Shown piece after piece: positions 31,176 through 40,252 of a stretch of 64,000 bases of DNA. The notes beneath the pieces are model-generated. The model was not told the origin of the DNA, made no database searches, and saw nothing but the letters and a program-made list of their open reading frames with translations. Each line of letters begins with the position of its first letter. The first letter of the stretch is position 1. Origin of the DNA: Microbulbifer aggregans (lineage in GTDB: Bacteria > Pseudomonadota > Gammaproteobacteria > Pseudomonadales > Cellvibrionaceae); assembly GCF_020524005.1 (NCBI RefSeq), contig NZ_JAIVKK010000008.1, forward strand, positions 62,001 through 126,000, given 5' to 3'. Made by a program: the position numbers and the translations under genes.

Positions 31176-32201
31176 ATGCGGATCTCACTGACGCTGGATT
31201 ACGAGCTCTTTTTTGGCAAACGTACCGGCACGCCACAGGCCTGTATGATCGATGCCAGTAATCGGTTGCTCGAGATATTGGATGAGTTTGCCGCGCCGGC
31301 AGTGTTTTTCGTCGACGCCAGCTATCTCGTGCGGTTAAGGGAATACCGCGCGCAATCGATACAACTCGCGCGGGAATATGAAGCGATAGTAGAGCATATT
31401 CGCGGACTTGAAGCCTGTGGCCATCAGATACAACTGCACATCCACCCCCACTGGTTCGATTCCTTCCACGACGGCCAGCGCTGGAACATGGTGACGGATC
31501 GCTACCGCCTGGCACAGTGGACCGACGATAAAATAGCCCAATTGATATCGCGCTGTACCACAGAGCTGAATGGGCACCTGAGAAATAAAGTGTTTGCTTT
31601 TCGCGCCGGCGGCTGGTGCATTCAGCCTTTCCCGGCGATTGCCGACGCACTGCAGGCAAACGGAATTCGCGTAGACAGTTCCGTATTTTATGGCGGCCGC
31701 GGCACATCAGGAGCACATCAGTTCGATTTTCGCACCGCACCGCCGCTCGCCAGCTGGCGCTTCGGCAGCGACCCCTGCCAAGCGGATGCGGCCGGCGCTT
31801 TCACCGAACTCCCCATTTCCGCCCTGCGTGTCTCGCCCATTTTTTACTGGCGTTTTGCCCTCAGTCGGCTCTTTGGCAGTCGACAATGCCACGCAAGATT
31901 TGGTGATGGTGTACCGATCGAAAATGAACGCCGGGCGCTGCTGCAGCTATTAACACGGCCTTCATACATGGCTGTCTCTGTGGACGGCTACAAGGCCACT
32001 TTACTGCGCAGCGCCTTTCGTCAGGCCAGGCACCGTGGTCGCAGCCATTTTGTAGCTATGGGACACCCGAAGTCGCTTACCCCCCACTCCCTGCAACACC
32101 TGCGCACGTGGCTCTGCGACGTTTACGAGAGCGGCGCGCAACTCGAAGGGTACTCGATACCAGTCCAGGTGCCGCGCGTACCGGAGGTCGTCACGGGTTA
32201 G
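31176..32201 (+). CDS. Polysaccharide deacetylase-like protein
   Basis: A 341-residue protein of the carbohydrate esterase 4/NodB-like (beta/alpha) barrel group. The N-terminal LTLDYELFF supplies the expected catalytic Asp; IQLHIHPHW has the metal-binding HxxxH-type histidines; FRAGGW and a late SHFVAMGHPK match the remaining family motifs. No signal peptide is seen, so it probably acts in the cytoplasm or at the inner face on a nucleotide sugar or lipid-linked intermediate. It starts 2 bases after the wecC stop. Possible deacetylation of an N-acetyl-sugar is an inference; a hydrolase role is also possible. Confidence 0.75.
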   Translation: MRISLTLDYELFFGKRTGTPQACMIDASNRLLEILDEFAAPAVFFVDASYLVRLREYRAQSIQLAREYEAIVEHIRGLEACGHQIQLHIHPHWFDSFHDGQRWNMVTDRYRLAQWTDDKIAQLISRCTTELNGHLRNKVFAFRAGGWCIQPFPAIADALQANGIRVDSSVFYGGRGTSGAHQFDFRTAPPLASWRFGSDPCQADAAGAFTELPISALRVSPIFYWRFALSRLFGSRQCHARFGDGVPIENERRALLQLLTRPSYMAVSVDGYKATLLRSAFRQARHRGRSHFVAMGHPKSLTPHSLQHLRTWLCDVYESGAQLEGYSIPVQVPRVPEVVTG

Positions 32202-32325
32202 CTACACAGCGATTTCAACTTTGCCGACAACGTGAGCGAGCAGATCTCGCGACACATGCCATAAAAACACATACACGGCCATTCATAACGGGGGCAAGTC
32301 ATTACGCGCACAGAGGTATCCGAAC

Positions 32326-33087
32326 ATGCGCAGAATCGAACTGCTGGGCGTACCAATGGACGTGGCGTCCATGCACGAAACCGTCGCATTGATCGCCGAC
32401 AAAATTCGTTCCCGCCGCTTTACTCAGCATGTCGTCGTCAACGTGGCCAAGCTGATTCATATGCAGCGCGACCCGGAACTATCCGCTTCGGTGAAGTCCT
32501 GTGACCTGATCAATATCGACGGCATGGGAGTTGTCTGGGGTGCTCGCTTTCTCGGCCACGAGATTCCCGAACGCGTGGCCGGTATAGACTTGTTTTATGC
32601 CCTGCTGAAAATGAGCGCAGAGCAGGGATTTCCGGTGTACTTTCTCGGCGCCCGCGAAGAAGTGGTGGATCAGGCTGTGGCACAACTGAAACGGTGCTAC
32701 CCGGAACTTCCTGTCGCCGGCTCGCATCACGGTTATTTCTGGGAAGACGAAGCCGCAGTTGTGGAAGAGATTCGTCGCTCGGGAGCCCGGCTCCTGTTCG
32801 TCGCGATCACCTCCCCCCGCAAGGAAAATTTTATCAATCGCTGGCGCGATACACTGGGCGTCGACTTTGTCATGGGCGTAGGTGGGACTTTTGATGTGGT
32901 GGCGGGAAAGGTAAAACGAGCTCCGGTGTGGGCGCAACGTGCCGGGCTAGAGTGGCTGTACCGCATGCTACAGGAGCCCGGACGCATGTGGCGGCGGTAC
33001 TTGTTCACCAACAGCGCTTTTGCCTGGCTATTGCTACGGGAAAAATTCCATCACCGGTTTGGTCGCAGTCGGCGCGCGCGCCTGTAG
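32326..33087 (+). CDS. WecG/TagA/CpsF-family glycosyltransferase
   Basis: A 253-residue GT26 enzyme. The family signature includes VVVNVAKLIHMQRDPEL, the catalytic-type NIDGMGVVWGARFLG, GSHHGYFWEDE, VGGTFDVVAGKVKRAP and the C-terminal GLEWLYRMLQEPGRMWRR, which helps hold the enzyme on the membrane. WecG transfers ManNAcA from UDP-ManNAcA to lipid-linked GlcNAc; the neighbouring wecB and wecC make that donor, so the same reaction is likely here. AGAGGT lies upstream of the ATG. A weak 5-base hairpin (AGGGC/GCCCT) overlaps the stop codon. Confidence 0.9.
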   Translation: MRRIELLGVPMDVASMHETVALIADKIRSRRFTQHVVVNVAKLIHMQRDPELSASVKSCDLINIDGMGVVWGARFLGHEIPERVAGIDLFYALLKMSAEQGFPVYFLGAREEVVDQAVAQLKRCYPELPVAGSHHGYFWEDEAAVVEEIRRSGARLLFVAITSPRKENFINRWRDTLGVDFVMGVGGTFDVVAGKVKRAPVWAQRAGLEWLYRMLQEPGRMWRRYLFTNSAFAWLLLREKFHHRFGRSRRARL

Positions 33088-33219
33088 GGCGTGCGGCCCT
33101 GAATAGTACGTGAACACTCGGCGTCGATTTTTACAATCTATACCAAGACAGAATTTTCCTCCGACACACCAACTCGGCTAGACTGGGCGCACACAGAATT
33201 TGAGCCCGCCAATGGAGCC

Positions 33220-33984
33220 GTGAAGGTGGCTGGAAAACATATCGATATCAACTGCGATCTCGGCGAGGGAAGTACAGCCGAGGATTGCACGCGCGATGCC
33301 CGCATCATGCCGTTTATATCCCGCTGCAATATTGCCTGCGGCGGGCACGCGGGCAATGCCACCACCATGGCCCTCTCACTGGAAAATGCACACCGATTCA
33401 ATCTGACCATCGGCGCTCACCCGGGCTATCCGGATCCGGAAAATTTCGGCCGCAAAACCCCGCAGATGGAGATAGTGGACCTGGTCGAAAGTGTGTCAAA
33501 ACAGATTGAGGTCTTGAGCAGGGAAGCGCACCGACAAGCCGTAGAGCTGGCCCACATTAAATTGCACGGTGCACTCTATAACGATGCGGAAGCGAACCGA
33601 CAACTGGCCGATGCGATTGTGCACATGATCCACGCTCGATATCCCGACCTGACAATTCTGGGGCTCGCAAACGGAGCCATGGAAGCCAGTGCAACAGCCC
33701 AGGGGCACCCTTTTCTGCGGGAGGGGTTTATGGATCGCCGCTATCTGAACGATCACCAGCTGGCACCGCGGGCCCTTCCCGGCGCAGTGATAGCTGCATT
33801 CGATCAGTGCCTGCAACAGGTTCTGAGCCTTTGCGCTGGTACCCCATTCCTCTCCATTCACGGTGATCCTCTGCAATTTACCGCGGACAGCATTTGTCTG
33901 CACGGTGACAACCCCAACGCGGAAGCCATCGCGCGCGACCTGTCCCGGGCCTTGTCACAAGCAGGCTACGACATCCAGTCATGA
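33220..33984 (+). CDS. pxpA: 5-oxoprolinase subunit A (LamB/YcsF family)
   Basis: A 254-residue LamB/YcsF protein, one part of the PxpABC ATP-dependent 5-oxoprolinase that opens pyroglutamate to glutamate. Family marks: HIDINCDLGEGS, ISRCNIACGGHAGN, LTIGAHPGYPD, HIKLHGALYNDAE, and a late LSIHGDPLQFT. The start is GTG with GGAG upstream. Its stop overlaps the next start by 4 bases, as expected for a translationally coupled enzyme. Confidence 0.94.
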   Translation: MKVAGKHIDINCDLGEGSTAEDCTRDARIMPFISRCNIACGGHAGNATTMALSLENAHRFNLTIGAHPGYPDPENFGRKTPQMEIVDLVESVSKQIEVLSREAHRQAVELAHIKLHGALYNDAEANRQLADAIVHMIHARYPDLTILGLANGAMEASATAQGHPFLREGFMDRRYLNDHQLAPRALPGAVIAAFDQCLQQVLSLCAGTPFLSIHGDPLQFTADSICLHGDNPNAEAIARDLSRALSQAGYDIQS

Positions 33985-34763
33985 GCCGAGCCTACTCCCT
34001 GCTACAGAACGGCGACGCCGCGCTGGATATACGCTTCAAAGACGCTCCCAGCGAACAGCTGAGCGAATGCATTATCGCCCTGGCCTGTGCCATCGAAGCC
34101 GCGAAGCTGCCCGGTGTTCGGGAACTAGTGCCGGCCTACCAATGCCTTACCGTATGCTACGACCCGCTGCATTTGCCTGCGCGCGACTTTGAAACCGCCC
34201 CGGGAATCGAAACCGAGCCTGCGTTGACCAGTCGCCTGAGAACGCTAATCGAAGACAGCCTCGCGCAGCCTGCCCGCCCAGCGGACCCGCGGCGCGTGAT
34301 CAGGATTCCAGTTTGCTACCAGGGCGAATACGCTCCAGATATGCACACCCTGAGCGAACACACCGGCCTCACCGCAAGCGAAATCATCGAGCGGCACAGT
34401 ACACCTCACTATTTAGTCCACATGCTGGGGTTCACCCCTGGCTTCCTCTATCTGGGAGGCCTCGATACCAGCCTGCACTGCCCGCGCAAGCACCGGCCGG
34501 CACTGCAGGTTCCCGCTGGATCTGTCGGCATAGGCGGCAGCCAAACCGGAATTTATCCACAGGCGACTCCGGGCGGCTGGCAGATTATTGGCCGCACCCC
34601 GCTGCAACTGTTTCTGCCCCGGGAAACACAGCCGTTTATCGCGCAGCCGTTGGACCGGGTGCAATTTGTACCGATTTCTCCCGAGGCTTTCGTCGGCTGG
34701 GATGCGTCGGCCAAGCCGGAAACTGAGCGACTTCAGTTGCCCGCGACGGAGTCCACCCGGTGA
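33981..34763 (+). CDS. pxpB: 5-oxoprolinase subunit B (KipI-like)
   Basis: A 260-residue protein of the KipI/carboxyltransferase domain family, the second subunit of 5-oxoprolinase. It contains IPVCYQGEYAPDM, HMLGFTPGFLYLGGL, RPALQVPAGSVGIGGSQTG and IYPQATPGGWQIIGRT, all typical of KipI proteins. The gene overlaps pxpA by 4 bases (ATGA) and pxpC by 4 bases (GTGA), so the three subunits are coupled. KipI is named in Bacillus as a kinase inhibitor, but the complete pxpABC set here favours the enzyme role. Confidence 0.94.
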   Translation: MSRAYSLLQNGDAALDIRFKDAPSEQLSECIIALACAIEAAKLPGVRELVPAYQCLTVCYDPLHLPARDFETAPGIETEPALTSRLRTLIEDSLAQPARPADPRRVIRIPVCYQGEYAPDMHTLSEHTGLTASEIIERHSTPHYLVHMLGFTPGFLYLGGLDTSLHCPRKHRPALQVPAGSVGIGGSQTGIYPQATPGGWQIIGRTPLQLFLPRETQPFIAQPLDRVQFVPISPEAFVGWDASAKPETERLQLPATESTR

Positions 34764-35701
34764 GCCTGCACTTTCTCAAGCCCGGTCTGCAGACCAGCAT
34801 CCAGGACAGCGGGCGTCCGGGGATGCTGCGCTGGGGGCTGCCCCGCGGCGGGGCAGCGGATACGTTTGCCATGGCCCTCGCCAACCTTCTGCTGGGTAAC
34901 CCCGCCACCCACCCCTGTCTTGAGGTTGCCCTGACCGGGCCGGTGATCGAGTTTTCCGAAACGCTCTCGATCGCTATTTGCGGCGCACATTTCGAGCTGA
35001 CATTGAACGGTACAACAGTTGAAAACGACCGGGTAATTCCAATCAAGAAGGGGGATCAGCTGAGTTTCGGCAAGCTCAAACATGGTTGCAGGGCGTACCT
35101 CGCTTTAAGCGCCGAATTTGGGCTCCCCGAAGTTTTCCACAGCCAGGCTACACACTTACTTTCCGCCTTTGGCGGGCTGGATGGACGCGCGATATGCGCC
35201 GGTGACATTGTGGCCCTGCGCCACTGCCGCCGAGTTCAGGAACGGGCACTACCCGATCAGTTTCACCTGCGGTATTCGAACCGGCCGCTGGTGCGTATTC
35301 TGCCCGGCACCGAGGCGCACCACTTCCCTCAGGAAGCGCTGGAGGTCTTTAACCGTGGCGGGTACGCCGTTTCGTCGCAGAGCAACCGTATGGGGATTCG
35401 CCTCGATGGCACACCACTGGTTACCGACGGGTTGCCACAAATGGTGTCCTCGGCACTCTGCCCCGGCACTGTCCAGATCCCCCCCAACGGCCTGCCTATC
35501 ATCAGCTTTGTCGAAGGACAGACGATCGGAGGCTACCCCCGGATTGCCCACGTGATCAGCGCAGATCTAAACCTGCTGGGACAACTGCAGGCTCGCGACC
35601 GGATCGACTTTGAACCGGTGTCCTTATCCGCGGCCCACCAGATATTGCGCGATAAATCCCGACTACTGGAAACACTCTCCGAGCAACTCGCTCGCGTTTA
35701 A
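34760..35701 (+). CDS. pxpC: 5-oxoprolinase subunit C (KipA-like)
   Basis: A 313-residue protein of the biotin-dependent carboxyltransferase (KipA) family. It opens with LKPGLQTSIQDSGRPG and has MLRWGLPRGGAADTFAMALAN and SSALCPGTVQIPPNGLPII, with the final FVEGQTIGGYPRIA block. With pxpA and pxpB it completes the ATP-dependent 5-oxoprolinase, which detoxifies 5-oxoproline formed from glutamine and glutathione. It starts with GTG, overlapping pxpB by 4 bases. Confidence 0.94.
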   Translation: MSLHFLKPGLQTSIQDSGRPGMLRWGLPRGGAADTFAMALANLLLGNPATHPCLEVALTGPVIEFSETLSIAICGAHFELTLNGTTVENDRVIPIKKGDQLSFGKLKHGCRAYLALSAEFGLPEVFHSQATHLLSAFGGLDGRAICAGDIVALRHCRRVQERALPDQFHLRYSNRPLVRILPGTEAHHFPQEALEVFNRGGYAVSSQSNRMGIRLDGTPLVTDGLPQMVSSALCPGTVQIPPNGLPIISFVEGQTIGGYPRIAHVISADLNLLGQLQARDRIDFEPVSLSAAHQILRDKSRLLETLSEQLARV

Positions 35702-35829
35702 CGCATCATCCTACGCCCATAAGGTCGACTGGTTCATTAAGCGCACGAGAAATACCGCGGACTTTACCTGAATGGCGCGCCTTCCCCTTCCCGTTACCCA
35801 CCCTATTGGCTAAGTTCCGGCCACCCTTA

Positions 35830-35843
35830 TGACAACGCTGTCA
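35830..35843. promoter_or_regulatory. Small palindrome upstream of the chitinase gene
   Basis: TGACA-ACGC-TGTCA, a perfect 5-base dyad with a 4-base centre, 55 bases before the chitinase start. It could be an operator half-site pair; no regulator is known, so this is only a candidate. Confidence 0.25.
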
Positions 35844-35898
35844 GGTCCTGCATCGACAGTCGTTGCGCCCCAGCCAATAACAATAAATTGGAGACAAC

Positions 35899-37941
35899 AT
35901 GCGCGATAGCTCCCCTTCCACACCAGCGACCTGCCACAACCGGCCCAGGTATAAAATCCCCACGACTGTCGGTGCAGCCCTGTTACCTCTCCTAGGTATT
36001 TACAGCGGCCTTGTGCAGGCAGAATTACCAGCCGAGGTGTACGACTCAAGCCGTAGCTACCCCGGCGGCAGTATGGTGTGCTACCAGCAGGATCTGTTCA
36101 AAGCCCAGTGGTGGGCGAGTGCCGGAGATTCCCCCGAAGTCGTTTATACCGCCACCAACAGTTGGGAGAGCCCCTGGGTTCTGGATACCGAAGGCGCCTG
36201 CGATACCTCCAGCACCGGCAACCTCCCCCCGGTAGCAGCCGCGATTGCCACTCCGGCGGAAATCACCGGTGCCGGCTCGATCGCCCTGGACGGCAGCCAG
36301 TCGGCGGATCCTGACGGTACTCCCCTATCCTATACGTGGGTACAAATCGCCCCCAGCTCGCCCATCGCCAGTATTCAGGCGGCGGATGCCGCAAGCACAC
36401 AGGTGGACCTGCCAATCGTCAGCGCGGATACCACTTATCAATTTAGGCTGACGGTCAGCGACGGCGCCCTCTCCTCACAAACTGCCATAAGCGTGCTGCA
36501 GCGCGCAGAAACTACCACAGGCAACCAGGCCCCGATCGCCGCAGCCAGCACCTCCCAGGCAAATGTAGGCTGCCCAGCCAGCGTGACCCTGAACGGCGCC
36601 AACTCCTCTGACCCTGACGGCGATACCCTGAGCATTCAGTGGCTGCAACTAAATGGCCCGCAAGCAACCATCGCAACACCCAACGCGCTGCAGACGGCCG
36701 TAGACCTTCCTGATACCGGTGCAGATACGACCTATACCTTCGAGCTGCAAGTGAGCGACGGTGAGCTGAGCGATACAGCAACGGTCGCGATTGATCAGCA
36801 GTGTGGAAACACCGGCTTTACCTTGCCCTTGAGCACCCTCGAAGCGAAAGAAGCCGAGCTGACCTCCAGCGAGCTCTTCGCCCAGGTCAAAGCGTCAATC
36901 GCCACACTCGAAAATGACGCCGTGGAAGCGGTAACCCCGGGCCGCGCGCAAAACCCGGCCAATGTGCTGCGGGTCGAATCCCTGATCGACAACGCAGACT
37001 GGGAATACCTGTTCCCCGTGCGCGCAGCGGACTACTCCTACACCAACTTCCTGCGTGCCGTTGCCAAGTTCCCGGCGTTTTGCGGTGACTACAGTGACGG
37101 GCGGGATGCCCTGGCCATCTGCCGCAAATCCCTAGCCACCATGTTTGCCCACTTCACCCAGGAAACCGGTGGCCACACCCCGCACTGGGAACAGGCTGAA
37201 TGGCGCCAGGGGCTGTACTTCATCCGCGAGCAGGGCTGGAACGAGAGCATGCCGAACGGTTATGGCATCTGCGATCCATCCACCTGGCAGGCGCAACAGT
37301 GGCCCTGCGCCACCTTCGCAGACGGCAGCTACAAGAGCTATTTCGGTCGCGGCGCCAAACAGTTGAGTTACAACTACAACTACGGGCCATTCTCTGCAGC
37401 CATGTTCGGCGACGTCAGCGTGCTGCTTGAGCAGCCGGAGCTGGTTGCAGACACCTGGCTGAACCTGGCCAGCGCGGTGTTCTTTTTCGTTTATCCACAG
37501 CCACCCAAGCCAAGCATGCTGCATGTCATCGATGGTACATGGCAGCCCAATGCGCAGGACCTCGCCAGCGGCCTGGTTCCCGGATTCGGCGTGACCACCA
37601 TGGTGATCAACGGCGGTATCGAATGCGGCGGCACCAATGAGCACGCTCAATCCCAGAACCGTATCGACTACTATCGCAACTTTGCCGACTACCTTGCCGT
37701 TCCCATCGAAAGCAGTGAAGTGCTCGGCTGCGCGGGCATGGATCGCTTTGCCGTCGGCGGGGCGGGAGCAATGGACATTTACTGGGAACAGGACTGGAGC
37801 TGGGATCCGCAATACCCGAATGGTCAGAGTTACGCGTGCAAGCTCGTCGGCTATCAGACCCGCTTTTCCGCGTTTATTGAGGGAGACTACGCACGCTGCG
37901 TAGAACACTTCTTCGATGTGAATATTGACTATTCGCGCTAA
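35899..37941 (+). CDS. Secreted multidomain GH19 chitinase
   Basis: A 680-residue exported glycoside hydrolase that should cut chitin. In order: a signal peptide (about 20-41, ending YSGLVQA), a CBM5/12-type chitin-binding module (about 45-96, with AQWWASAGDSPE), two PKD/Ig-like repeats (about 105-200 and 210-300, each with a DPDGTPLSYTW or DPDGDTLSIQW motif), and a GH19 catalytic domain (about 330-680). The GH19 marks are FAHFTQETGGH (E422 as likely acid/base), and SYFGRGAKQLSYNYNYG, the chitin-binding cleft motif. A TTGGAGAC site precedes the ATG. The gene is monocistronic, with its own terminator. Confidence 0.92.
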   Translation: MRDSSPSTPATCHNRPRYKIPTTVGAALLPLLGIYSGLVQAELPAEVYDSSRSYPGGSMVCYQQDLFKAQWWASAGDSPEVVYTATNSWESPWVLDTEGACDTSSTGNLPPVAAAIATPAEITGAGSIALDGSQSADPDGTPLSYTWVQIAPSSPIASIQAADAASTQVDLPIVSADTTYQFRLTVSDGALSSQTAISVLQRAETTTGNQAPIAAASTSQANVGCPASVTLNGANSSDPDGDTLSIQWLQLNGPQATIATPNALQTAVDLPDTGADTTYTFELQVSDGELSDTATVAIDQQCGNTGFTLPLSTLEAKEAELTSSELFAQVKASIATLENDAVEAVTPGRAQNPANVLRVESLIDNADWEYLFPVRAADYSYTNFLRAVAKFPAFCGDYSDGRDALAICRKSLATMFAHFTQETGGHTPHWEQAEWRQGLYFIREQGWNESMPNGYGICDPSTWQAQQWPCATFADGSYKSYFGRGAKQLSYNYNYGPFSAAMFGDVSVLLEQPELVADTWLNLASAVFFFVYPQPPKPSMLHVIDGTWQPNAQDLASGLVPGFGVTTMVINGGIECGGTNEHAQSQNRIDYYRNFADYLAVPIESSEVLGCAGMDRFAVGGAGAMDIYWEQDWSWDPQYPNGQSYACKLVGYQTRFSAFIEGDYARCVEHFFDVNIDYSR

Positions 37942-37975
37942 TCAACACAGGCACAAGCAAGCCCCGCAGGAAAAT

Positions 37976-38001
37976 GGCCGGAAAATTCCGGCCTTTTTTT
38001 T
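37976..38001 (+). terminator. Rho-independent terminator of the chitinase gene
   Basis: GGCCGGA pairs with TCCGGCC across a 4-base AAAT loop (37976-37993), followed directly by eight T residues on the plus strand; 34 bases after the chitinase stop. Confidence 0.9.
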
Positions 38002-38321
38002 CAGCATGCCCTCCATCTGCATATTCGCAGGAACCGCAGCTTTGGCTGATCACTCGGTTTTGGGAGGAAGTTTCGATTTGGCACCGGCGTCGAATTGAAA
38101 CCCGCCAACTGAGAAGGGGAAAAACGTGTTACGAATAGCAGCGCTACACAGAACACCACAAAAGCCACGCACATAGATCAAATATTATTGCGCATTTGCG
38201 TCTCTGCGCATTGATTACAGAGACGTTGTCTATCCATTACGAATAGCCAAGCGGCCTAGCCGGGTACAACGACTACTTGCGCGCTCGCCGGAGTTCTACC
38301 AGAGAGACTATCCAAAAAGGA
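38002..38321. other. Intergenic region with a short direct repeat and an inverted repeat
   Basis: About 320 bases between convergent genes, with no supported gene. The 11-mer TTACGAATAGC occurs twice (38129-38139 and 38237-38247, 108 bases apart). CGTCTCTG/CAGAGACG forms an 8-base hairpin at 38199-38225 that could serve as a weak transcript end for the minus-strand yeaC-like gene. Confidence 0.5.
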
Positions 38322-38579
38322 TCAGGAATCTACCCAGGAAACCTTCTGCTCTTCATCCTTGTCGCCACAGGGAGTCGCTTTCGGCGGCACATAACCCACG
38401 CGAGATCGCGGATCCATATGACGCATTTCCCACTGTGCCACGGCTTCGCCACACAGGGATTTCTGTTCGTCCGTCAGTACAACACCATTCGGCCACTTGC
38501 CGAGCTCGATCGCGCGCTTGAGGCTACCCACAACCTGCGGATTAAGGATTTGCAGCAAATCGTCAAGAGACTGGAACAT
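38322..38579 (-). CDS. YeaC-like DUF1315 protein
   Basis: An 85-residue cytoplasmic protein of the DUF1315/YeaC family. The marks are FQSLDDLLQILNPQ, LKRAIELGKWPNGVVLTDEQK and the following AVAQWEMRH, much like E. coli YeaC. The function is unknown. I chose the ATG at 38579; the longer frame begins with a GTG seven codons earlier. It lies downstream of the alpha operon on the same strand, after a terminator, so it probably has its own transcript. Confidence 0.8.
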   Translation of the reverse strand: MFQSLDDLLQILNPQVVGSLKRAIELGKWPNGVVLTDEQKSLCGEAVAQWEMRHMDPRSRVGYVPPKATPCGDKDEEQKVSWVDS

Positions 38580-38615
38580 GTTCGATCCCGAAAAAACCAC
38601 TATTCAGAAAACAGA

Positions 38616-38638
38616 AAAGCCGGTCAATGACCGGCTTT
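38616..38638 (-). terminator. Terminator at the end of the alpha operon
   Basis: AAAGCCGGTC and GACCGGCTTT pair perfectly over 10 bases with a 3-base loop, about 50 bases after rplQ on the minus strand, followed by TCTGTTTTC. This fits an intrinsic terminator of the rpsM-rplQ transcript. Confidence 0.85.
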
Positions 38639-38686
38639 CCCTAGCTCAGTACCACAGGGGTACCGATCTTCCCAAAACGCAAGGTC

Positions 38687-39079
38687 TTAGGCTTCTGCTA
38701 CTTCTGCAGCTTCGTCCACTTCCGGACGATCTACAAGCTCAACATAAGCCATTGGAGCCTTGTCGCCTGCGCGGAAACCACATTTCATAATGCGGATATA
38801 ACCGCCCGGACGGGCTTCGTAACGGGGACCCAGCTCATCGAACAGCTTACGCACGGCATCCTTATCACGGATACGGGCAAAAGCGAGACGACGGTTGGCA
38901 ACACTGTCTTTCTTAGCCAGGGTGATCAGCGGCTCAGCGACGCGGCGCAGCTCCTTGGCTTTCGGCAGTGTGGTTTTGATCAGTTCGTGCTCTACCAGAG
39001 AAGCGGTCATGTTCTTGAACATGGCCTTACGGTGAGAGCTGGTACGACTGAATTTACGGCCACTATAGCGATGACGCAT
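38687..39079 (-). CDS. rplQ: Ribosomal protein bL17
   Basis: A 130-residue large-subunit protein (E. coli 127). It opens with [24 protein letters not shown], and continues with [20 protein letters not shown]. It is the last gene of the alpha operon, 123 bases after rpoA. The last 15 residues are acidic ([11 protein letters not shown]), a common terminal tail. Confidence 0.97.
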   Translation of the reverse strand: MRHRYSGRKFSRTSSHRKAMFKNMTASLVEHELIKTTLPKAKELRRVAEPLITLAKKDSVANRRLAFARIRDKDAVRKLFDELGPRYEARPGGYIRIMKCGFRAGDKAPMAYVELVDRPEVDEAAEVAEA

Positions 39080-39083
39080 AACT

Positions 39084-39190
39084 CAATTCCTCACGACTTA
39101 AATTGCTTTCACAGCAAGTCGTTTGTGAGTGATGTTTGCCGAAGCGGGCACCACTCGGGTTTTCTTCAAACTGGACGGGCGGATGCCCGC
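39084..39190 (-). other. Structured rpoA-rplQ intercistronic region
   Basis: Two inverted repeats lie in this 123-base gap: CTCAC-GACTT with AAGTC-(GTTT)-GTGAG (39090-39129, just before rplQ) and GCGGGCA/TGCCCGC (39144-39190, loop 33, just after rpoA). They could fold in the mRNA and tune rplQ expression or mRNA decay; this is only inference. Confidence 0.35.
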
Positions 39191-39202
39191 ACCACAAACG
39201 CT

Positions 39203-40207
39203 TTACAGGGAGCTCAGCTTGCTGTCGCCCTTGAGGCTGGCCGGCGGCCAGTTCTCGAGGCGCATACCCAGGGACAGACCACGAGAAGCCAGAACGTCCT
39301 TGATTTCGGTCAGGGACTTCTTACCCAGGTTCGGAGTCTTCAGCAGCTCTACTTCGGTACGCTGAATCAGGTCGCCGATGTAGTAGATGTTTTCTGCTTT
39401 CAGACAGTTCGCCGAACGCACGGTCAGTTCAAGGTCGTCAACCGGACGCAACAGCACCGGATCAACTTCCTCTTCCTTAGCTTCGGGCTGGGCATCCTTC
39501 TCGCCTTCCAGGTCTACAAACACAGCGAGCTGCTGTTGCAGAATGGTAGCGGCGCGACGGATAGCTTCTTCCGGGTCCAGGGTACCATTGGTCTCCAGGT
39601 CCAGAACCAGCTTGTCCAGGTCAGTACGCTGTTCTACACGCGCGGATTCCACGCTGTAAGAAACGCGACGGACAGGGCCGAAAGAGGCGTCCAGCTGCAG
39701 GCGACCGATAGCACGGGTTTCTTCCTCGTCATCGCGACGTGCATCGGCGGGCTGGTAGCCACGGCCGCGCGCAACGGTCAGACGCAGGTTGAATTCAACA
39801 TCACCAGTGATGTTGGCAATCACGTGCTCAGGGTTCACGATTTCGATGTCGTGATCCACTTGGATGTCACCCGCGGTAACCACACCGGGGCCCTTTTTGC
39901 TCAGGCTCAGCACTGCCTGGTCCTTGCCGTGCATCACCACCGCAATTTCCTTCAGGTTGAGCAGGATTTCGATTACGTCTTCCTGCACACCTTCAATCGC
40001 GCTGTACTCGTGCTCAACACCGTCGATCTCAACTTCAGTGACGGCGCAGCCCGGCATGGAGGACAGCAGGATGCGGCGCAGTGCATTGCCGAGAGTGTGG
40101 CCGAAACCACGCTCCAGCGGTTCCAGAACCACTTTGGCGTGATTCTGGTTGTACTCGGTGACGTCAATACGACGAGGTGTCAAAAACTCGTTGACAGCAG
40201 TCTGCAT
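39203..40207 (-). CDS. rpoA: RNA polymerase alpha subunit
   Basis: About 334 residues (E. coli 329). The N-terminal assembly domain begins [15 protein letters not shown] and includes [16 protein letters not shown]; the C-terminal DNA- and activator-binding domain has [18 protein letters not shown] and [15 protein letters not shown]. Two ATG codons occur six bases apart; AGGT lies six bases before the inner one, which I chose. The gene sits between rpsD and rplQ as in other gammaproteobacteria. Confidence 0.97.
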   Translation of the reverse strand: MQTAVNEFLTPRRIDVTEYNQNHAKVVLEPLERGFGHTLGNALRRILLSSMPGCAVTEVEIDGVEHEYSAIEGVQEDVIEILLNLKEIAVVMHGKDQAVLSLSKKGPGVVTAGDIQVDHDIEIVNPEHVIANITGDVEFNLRLTVARGRGYQPADARRDDEEETRAIGRLQLDASFGPVRRVSYSVESARVEQRTDLDKLVLDLETNGTLDPEEAIRRAATILQQQLAVFVDLEGEKDAQPEAKEEEVDPVLLRPVDDLELTVRSANCLKAENIYYIGDLIQRTEVELLKTPNLGKKSLTEIKDVLASRGLSLGMRLENWPPASLKGDSKLSSL

Positions 40208-40252
40208 AGCCATACCTGTATTACAGTTTTATTCCTTAAATGGAACAGAGCC

